Shown here: positions 58,721-64,000 of the stretch, piece after piece
How the letters are laid out: each line of letters opens with the position of its first letter
Numbering within the stretch: position 1 is the first letter of the stretch
DNA from: Trichomonas vaginalis G3
Lineage: Eukaryota > Parabasalia > Trichomonadida > Trichomonadidae
Assembly: GCF_026262505.1 (NCBI RefSeq)
Contig: NC_067208.1
Span: 12,409,962-12,473,961 of the forward strand
Reading direction: 5' to 3'
Length of the DNA: 64,000 nt
Notes under the pieces: generated by a model
What the model saw: the letters and a program-made list of their open reading frames with translations, nothing else
Database searches by the model: none
What the model was told of the DNA's origin: nothing
Program-made: the position numbers and the translations under genes

Positions 58721-58742
58721 ACGATACAATTTATTTCCTGGA

Positions 58743-58852
58743 CTGTTGTCAAAATGTCATGTTGTCATCATTTTTATTTTTTCAAAAGAGTTAAAATACT
58801 GGTAGCACATGGTAACATGGTAACACCATCAGTTCTTCAAAAATATATTTTT
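58743..58852. repeat. Diverged copy of the ~108-bp Polinton A repeat
   Basis: CTGTTGTCAAAATGTCATG, then GGTAGCACATGGTAACATGG, then AGTTCTTCAAAAATA. Like the copies in A it lies next to a KilA-N gene (here a relic), and it shows that the repeat is shared between elements. Confidence 0.85.
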
Positions 58853-60539
58853 GCTTAAATAGCTTCAGGGTCTATTTCTCAACCATTTCACTTCCTTCGT
58901 CAATGTCAATAGAAGCTTCTCAACCTTTGGTAAGAATTTCTGTATAACATCTTTGTTCGTTTATTGTTTCAGAGATGAAGGATAATATTTCACATTTGTT
59001 TCACCTTTCTTATATTCTTTCTGTCTGAAAGATTTAAAGCAATACTGAAGAAGTCAATATTAGAGTTCTTTATAACAGTATAATGAGTATCTTTGACATT
59101 CACGTAAGAAACTCTTTGTTTTCAAAACTACTGCTAACCCTTGTGAAGTATAACGTTTGCGCGTCAATGACGATAGCTAATGGTCTGACATACTGACCAA
59201 ACTTAGATTCTTCACAAACTTCTTGTTAAAGATAACATTAACGTTTGAAGCAACCATTGAACTCATTCTTGATGGCAGTAGCGAGAGCATTGTATGAAAA
59301 GAACTTGCAATCTTGCATGTGTTTCATTAAAATAAAAAGTTCGAAATATTTTTTAAAACTAGCCTTAAAAAATCTAAGCTAATTTTTTTCTAAGAAATTT
59401 TTTATTCCTACTAAATGATGTATCGGAAGTTGTCTAAGTTAGAACACTCGGAATAAAACAACTTCTTACAGAAGCTAATATAGATGTTGCAAAGCGATTA
59501 CGCAACAAACAAAAAGGCACTCGCTGAACATCCTCAATGACTACAAGGTGTAAATAACTTATGATAGAATTCATGAGTTTCATAAATGCAAGAGCATTTC
59601 CTTTAAATGACGTTTGCTATTGACTTATATCATAGACGTCAGTACCTCATGACAGTAAGGCGTGAGATGTTTGACATAACAAATGCGAACGTTGGTCATA
59701 CTTCGTAAAGCTCTTTTCAATGATGTTCGTCAAGAGATGTGGAACTTACGTACTCAAACGTTGGTGAAACACGAAAGAGAGATGAACACTGAAACAACAG
59801 AGAAGAGAGATGTTTAATATAGAGCTATAGAACAAGTTCGTAAGCTAACGATGTCATTCGTTCCATTGCACAACCAAAAGAAGGTGAGAGATGGTTAAAG
59901 AAAGATGAAGAGAATAGGAAGAGAAATGGAAGTCAGGCAATAGACTCATTGACTTTAACATCGAAGCTTTAGCGATGAACCAAACAGAGACTACTTACAC
60001 AAACATTTTTCGGTAAGGTTTTCATGAGACTCTTAGAGAAATCTTAAAATAAACTCACAACAGAGATGGATGGTATGTTATAAACTGGTGTGAAAGTATT
60101 GAATGTTCTACGTTAAACCCTCAATAATATTGAACATTACTACATCAGCTCTTGAAGTAGAACTTTATATCAGAGATAGAAGCAAATGCTGCAGGTTATT
60201 GTTATTGAAATGCACATGACTTCTTTCTGACAAACATAAAGAATCTTACTGAAATAAAGATGTATGATTTAACAGGAATATGAAGGCCTTAACGATTGTC
60301 AGATGTAAAAAGAAAGGCAAACCAAAAAAGAGACCATATTAAGAGATGAAAGCACACTGACAAATGACCAGAAAGCCATTTTTGGAAGCTCTTAAGCAAA
60401 CAGGAAACCCAGCACTTATAGAAAGCTTTTGAAGATAATGGGTGAAAGAAGTTTTATAAGAAGAGAAGCGGTCAGTTCTGGAAAGTATCTGCACATTACC
60501 TATAAATCCTCTTTGAAACGCAAGCGTACCAAATCTTCA
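58853..60539. pseudogene. Decayed Polinton B genes, both strands
   Basis: Short runs of protein-like text on the minus strand (about 58,870-59,330) and plus strand (about 59,420-60,500), interrupted throughout. I cannot name the genes. Breaks are too many to count usefully (over ten). Confidence 0.5.
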
Positions 60540-62065
60540 ATGAACTGAACAAAAGAACTTGCAACACTTATGACAGAGGACAATTGTTTCGTTTATGCTT
60601 GCATTCAGGCTGGAGTAAATGAAGAAACTATGACACATGAGAGAAGTCATTCGTGTTAGAGACTTTCCTCAAAGTAAAGTACAAGAAATTCTGACGCAAC
60701 AGGTTATAGCATTTAATGTTACCATTGGTGTATTCAATGACTCAGACATAATGAAATAATAGAGTACATACCAAAAAGAATGTGAAAAACTGTTAGAACT
60801 ATTGGACTTACTTCTTGTTGAAGACCACTACATGCTAAACGAATTACCAATGACAACATATTTCATTCGCAACTATATAGAATTCTCAAAGCTTGTGGTG
60901 AATGAATTGAGAAACAGATGAAGATTTTGATACAAAGAGAGAAGATAAATGTATTGTAGGTATGCTCTGTCATGGGTAAGAGACATGAACTTGCCCGCTA
61001 TGGATGTTATGGAAAGAACATTGTGGGGAGGTCGACAAATATTATCGAACCTATTTCTTATGGAGAACATTTTCACATATACGATATTAGACTTTATATA
61101 AAAGAAATACCTTGCACCATATTTAAAGATGTTATGCACATATGTCGTCAAAGTATTGTGTACCAACTGAAGAAGAAAGGCCGAGTCAAAGAAGTTAAAT
61201 AAAAATAAGTGCATTCAATCCTGAGCAGTCGTTTTCCTTTTGGCTGACTTTGAGTGTAGTACCGATGGGCTTTCATAAAGCTTTTAACATATGTTACGAC
61301 ACAGTAAAGATGGTTCAGTGAGTGAAAGCATTTGGGTCAGACACTGTGGCACAAGAAATTTTTGGAACGACTTCCTGAACAAGAGTTTTAATATATTTCC
61401 ATAAACCTCAGTTTATGATATAAACTTCATCTTAAGACCACATGACAGAAGTGAAAGGAACTCCCATCATTAAAGGTTCACGACACATATGCACACACAT
61501 AACACTACGGACTGCCCTACTACAATAAAGACTAAGGGGCAATTTATTATAAAAGGGACTCTCACAGTGTTATTAATAAGAAGCTATAAAACTATTTCTG
61601 CTATGTTTTAACTTTACAAACAGAGCCCGAAAGAAGTATTCCATATATATACTCTAGCACTCTTTATTAGCAAATGACGACAGAACTGGTGTCATTTCAT
61701 CTGAAGCATAGTAAGTTTATCGGGATGCAGAATACATCTTCATGAAAAACAATAGATTCCCATCAAAGGTTTGCAGAATAGATGAATAACCACTTCGACT
61801 TAGAAAAGTATAGCACAATTTTATTGCAAACCCAAGATGTAAAGAATGTTAAGAGAAGGTTTTTGTTAAGTTCCGCAATGACATAGTTGAAAGAATTTGA
61901 TTTAAAACTTATGACTACGTTGATTTGTTTCAATTTGCATAACAAATTATTTGAAGAACAGAGTGTACTGCTCCCGAATGAATTTAATACATGACCTCTC
62001 AAAAATAAAACCAAAGTAGAATCTTATTTCGAGCATGCATCAATGGAAGATGCTCCCATTGCTGT
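60540..62065 (+). pseudogene. Decayed Polinton B PolB gene (N-terminal and exonuclease part)
   Basis: Recognisable text includes CFVYACIQAGVNEE, a FLLADFECSTDG exonuclease-I-like stretch and a VEDHYMLNE-like stretch, typical of the N-terminal and exonuclease part of Polinton B polymerases. Ten or more breaks; cut off by the N gap. This polymerase is of a different type from that of A. Old. Confidence 0.55.
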
Positions 62066-62165
62066 NNNNNNNNNNNNNNNNNNNNNNNNNNNNNNNNNNN
62101 NNNNNNNNNNNNNNNNNNNNNNNNNNNNNNNNNNNNNNNNNNNNNNNNNNNNNNNNNNNNNNNNN
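62066..62165. other. Assembly gap (100 N)
   Basis: Exactly 100 unknown bases. The left side is decayed PolB of element B; the right side is capsid sequence of an A-like element, so the two sides need not be neighbours in the genome. Confidence 0.99.
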
Positions 62166-62994
62166 TGTTCTCTATTAAATCTTCTACCGTCATTCTTTGC
62201 AAATATTTCATTTATCTTTTCGAATGAATGAAACACATTTCCATTAATCGGTTTAGTGTTTGGCACCAAATAGTTAGTCGTCATTTATTAATAAAATAAA
62301 AAATCGAAATTAAAAGATGAAAATGAATTTTTAATTTTAATGAAATAATCAACTATGGCTGCAGGATTCTTTAAGAAACTGTGGGATAAAGTAAAAGAGA
62401 GAGCGCATAAAGTTTGGGAAACAATGAAGAAAGAGCAAATTGGATATTTTAAGAATAAAGAAGCAATTAGTGACGTTGCTGAATCAATAACACCAAAAGC
62501 CGCCCCAATAAGAGAAATATTAAATAAAGGAGAAAAGTTTATCAAAGACTTCAACCAATACTAAGATAAAAATAATATTTATTTATTTTTCCACTATCTA
62601 CCTCCTATTTTATTAAGTATTCCTTCAGCAATTCACCAATTGCGTTACCTGCTTGTGCTCCCATCGCCGATTACCTGCTTTAGTACCTAATACTCCACCT
62701 ATGATAGTTCCTGCGCGTTTTCGCTACTGGTGCCAAAAAGTTTGCAACAGGTTTAATAATATTTTTATGAACCCAACCTGCAGCTTTCTTAATTCCATCC
62801 CATAATTTTTTAAAGAATCCTGCCGCCATTTCTGATTTAATATTAATTAAAAAATATATTTCATCACTTATATTCTAATTTTTATTTAATGATAAATGAA
62901 ACCGATTTAAAAATAAATGAACAGAGAGGAAGAAAATAAATGAAAGTGAAAATGTCAACAAAAAATAAACGTTGTTAAACCAATTACTGAAATA
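62166..62994. mobile_element. Truncated Polinton fragment C, related to A
   Basis: It matches about 37,005-37,815 of element A with moderate divergence. Parts: beginning of the major capsid gene (62166-62284, minus), amphipathic peptide (62355-62564, plus), Gly/Ala-rich peptide (62590-62829, minus) and the beginning of the counterpart of the 128-aa gene (from 62896, plus). It ends abruptly near 62994 inside that gene, with no terminal repeat. Several breaks. Older than A by divergence. Confidence 0.9.
62355..62564 (+). CDS. Amphipathic Polinton peptide (69 aa) in fragment C
   Basis: Starts MAAGFFKKLWDKVKERAHKV like its relative at 37184-37396 and keeps the Lys/aromatic amphipathic pattern; the C-terminus has diverged (SITPKAAPIREILNKGEKF). 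Part of the truncated element C. Confidence 0.55.
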   Translation: MAAGFFKKLWDKVKERAHKVWETMKKEQIGYFKNKEAISDVAESITPKAAPIREILNKGEKFIKDFNQY

Positions 62995-63003
62995 TTCGAA
63001 AAG

Positions 63004-63168
63004 TCATTTGTTTCGTCTAGTACTCTTTTTTGAAATGAATAAATTTGCTTTATTTATTGCTGATTTTGTAAAATCTTTTTGATCTTGTACTAGTTTTTCA
63101 AATATTCCAGCAGATTTTCCATATTGACCGCGAGTGAATGCCTCTTTCGCAGTTTGGAAATCATCCAT
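63004..63168 (-). CDS. TPR-like protein, truncated fragment
   Basis: From an ATG at 63168: MDDFQTAKEAFTRGQYGKSA, then GIFEKLVQD, matching one tetratricopeptide helix pair. TCATA on the minus strand, a few bases upstream of the ATG, fits an initiator. The frame ends after 54 codons, about ten bases from the edge of Polinton fragment C, so the host gene seems cut off by that junction. Confidence 0.5.
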   Translation of the reverse strand: MDDFQTAKEAFTRGQYGKSAGIFEKLVQDQKDFTKSAINKANLFISKKSTRRNK

Positions 63169-63419
63169 TTTAAATATGAATGGTAAAATATGAAATATTA
63201 ATTTTCAATATATAGGAAATGATTAGATACTTTTCAAGTTCAATTGCAAAAATTTTTGTAAATTACAAATATTGAATCAAATCATGAACTTGATTTCAAT
63301 GTGACTCCTTCAAAGATGATTTCACCATTCAATGCAATAAATTTGATGCTTTTAATTTTTTTATTGGTGCATAATGAAGAGCTGTTGAACCAAGTTTATC
63401 TTTTACAATGAAACTGAGA

Positions 63420-64000
63420 GATTTAGTTTTGGTTATGGACATCTCCAAGGTTATAAAGGCCTAAATGAAATTACTATAGAGAATGGAGTCATTGTAATTA
63501 GCTCAATATGTTTTTATGGAATACATATTTCTAATACATTAAAAAATATTAGCCTCAATACTTTTGCATCTTGTTTTAATCTGTTTGCTGTAACTATCCA
63601 AGATCAGTTATAAGTCCAGGGAGTAGATGTTTCTCCCCGCATACCAACATTACTTTTGTGGAAGGATCTCAATTCATTCTAGATGATCAAAATCTAACGT
63701 ATTATTCAAGAAAAGTTCTGTCTTTACGTCTGAGCGAGAAAGAATCATATACAATTCCAGAAGATGTTGAAATAAATGATAACAGTGTTGCCATTAATAA
63801 TCTATAATTTATGATGGAGAATCAAAGCTTAAGACTATAAATTCAGAAGCATTCGCTTACTGCAAAAATCTAACAAATATATTTTTTCCGAATTCACTTG
63901 AAGTAATCAACTCGAACGCCTTTGTTTCATGTGCAATCAGAACGATTAAATTCGGAAATAAACTAAAAGCAATATTTGGTTCAGTTTTTTACGAATGCAC
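63420..64000 (+). pseudogene. BspA-like leucine-rich repeat protein, frameshifted, runs off the edge
   Basis: Repeats of the Treponema-type LRR found in the huge BspA family of T. vaginalis: NEITIENGVIVISS ... TFASCFNL, then ILDDQNLTYYSRKVL ... YTIPEDVEI, then INSEAFAYCKNLTNIFFPNS, NAFVSC, KFGNKLKAI. The text changes frame near 63,610 and near 63,805, so this copy is a pseudogene or poorly assembled. BspA proteins are surface adhesins in part; the 3' end lies outside the window. Confidence 0.75.

Larger units (their letters stand above)
45960..62065. mobile_element. Polinton (Maverick) element B: left 10 kb well kept, right part decayed
   Basis: A second element, different in sequence from A but sharing its core genes: packaging ATPase, integrase, a collar-tipped fibre and three or four structural proteins, plus pVI-like and small genes. 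The left limit is uncertain; no inverted partner of the sequence around 45,985-46,040 is present, so the right end is missing or lost in the gap. The stretch 57.7-62.0 kb holds decayed KilA-N and PolB genes with well over ten breaks. In the left part about two breaks are seen. No recognisable major capsid gene remains. It is older than A, at least on its right side. Confidence 0.8.

Noticed and set aside
61260-61360. Right terminal repeat of Polinton B (CACTGTGGCAC text near 61338)
   Set aside because: The match to the left edge is only about ten bases and lies within PolB-like text; no extended inverted similarity follows.

Overview
The window looks like nuclear DNA of a trichomonad parasite, most probably Trichomonas vaginalis or a close relative. 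It is strongly AT-rich with tightly packed, apparently intronless genes. Several start codons have a trichomonad-type initiator (TCAYW) just upstream. It carries the gene families typical of that genome: large ankyrin proteins, BspA-like leucine-rich repeats, a three-repeat Myb, KilA-N proteins, a Tvmar1-like mariner and many Polintons (Mavericks). The species call is inference from these families.

Region 1 (1-19,049) is host DNA, mostly on the minus strand. It holds the 5' part of a large helical protein (possibly a C19 ubiquitin hydrolase), a 17-repeat ankyrin protein whose frame slips near its 5' end, and a DUF5662 protein of prokaryote/phage type. It continues with a five-domain MRH receptor resembling mannose-6-phosphate receptors, a degenerate surface-protein-like fragment, V-ATPase subunit a, and a 1,056-bp MULE-like non-autonomous transposon with a perfect 9-bp target duplication. 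A 3R-Myb factor closes the region.

Region 2 (19,050-38,903) is a young Polinton (element A) with 797-bp terminal inverted repeats and a perfect 6-bp target duplication (AAATTT). It encodes PolB (with an HNH-like domain between exonuclease and polymerase), integrase, packaging ATPase, a major capsid protein, a phage-type tail fibre, several structural or unknown proteins, a KilA-N protein bracketed by ~110-bp repeats, a tRNA-like sequence, and three tiny proteins sharing a motif. Its inverted repeats each carry a copy of one 196-aa gene. About four genes are broken; the rest looks whole.

Region 3 (38,978-45,928) returns to host genes: a Man1/Src1 (Heh) inner nuclear membrane protein, VPS53 of the GARP/EARP tethering complex, and an ankyrin gene interrupted by a mariner at a TA site.

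Region 4 (about 45,960-62,065) is a second, different Polinton (element B). Its left 10 kb is well kept: pVI-like protein, ATPase, capsid-associated proteins, a very long collagen-like/collar-tipped fibre, integrase, and a 312-aa gene framed by 61-bp inverted repeats. Its right part (57.7-62.0 kb) is heavily degraded and ends at a 100-base N gap.

Region 5 (62,166-64,000) is a truncated fragment of a third Polinton related to A, then a TPR-like fragment and a broken BspA-like gene.

The most unusual structure is a family of very short GC-rich perfect hairpins (stems of 4-6 bp, loops of 2-5 nt, different sequences) scattered through both Polintons, between and inside genes. One two-hairpin cassette of 34 nt is identical in A and B. 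Other notable signals are the HNH-bearing PolB, the gene-bearing terminal repeats, the repeat-framed KilA-N and 312-aa genes, and the micro-protein family.
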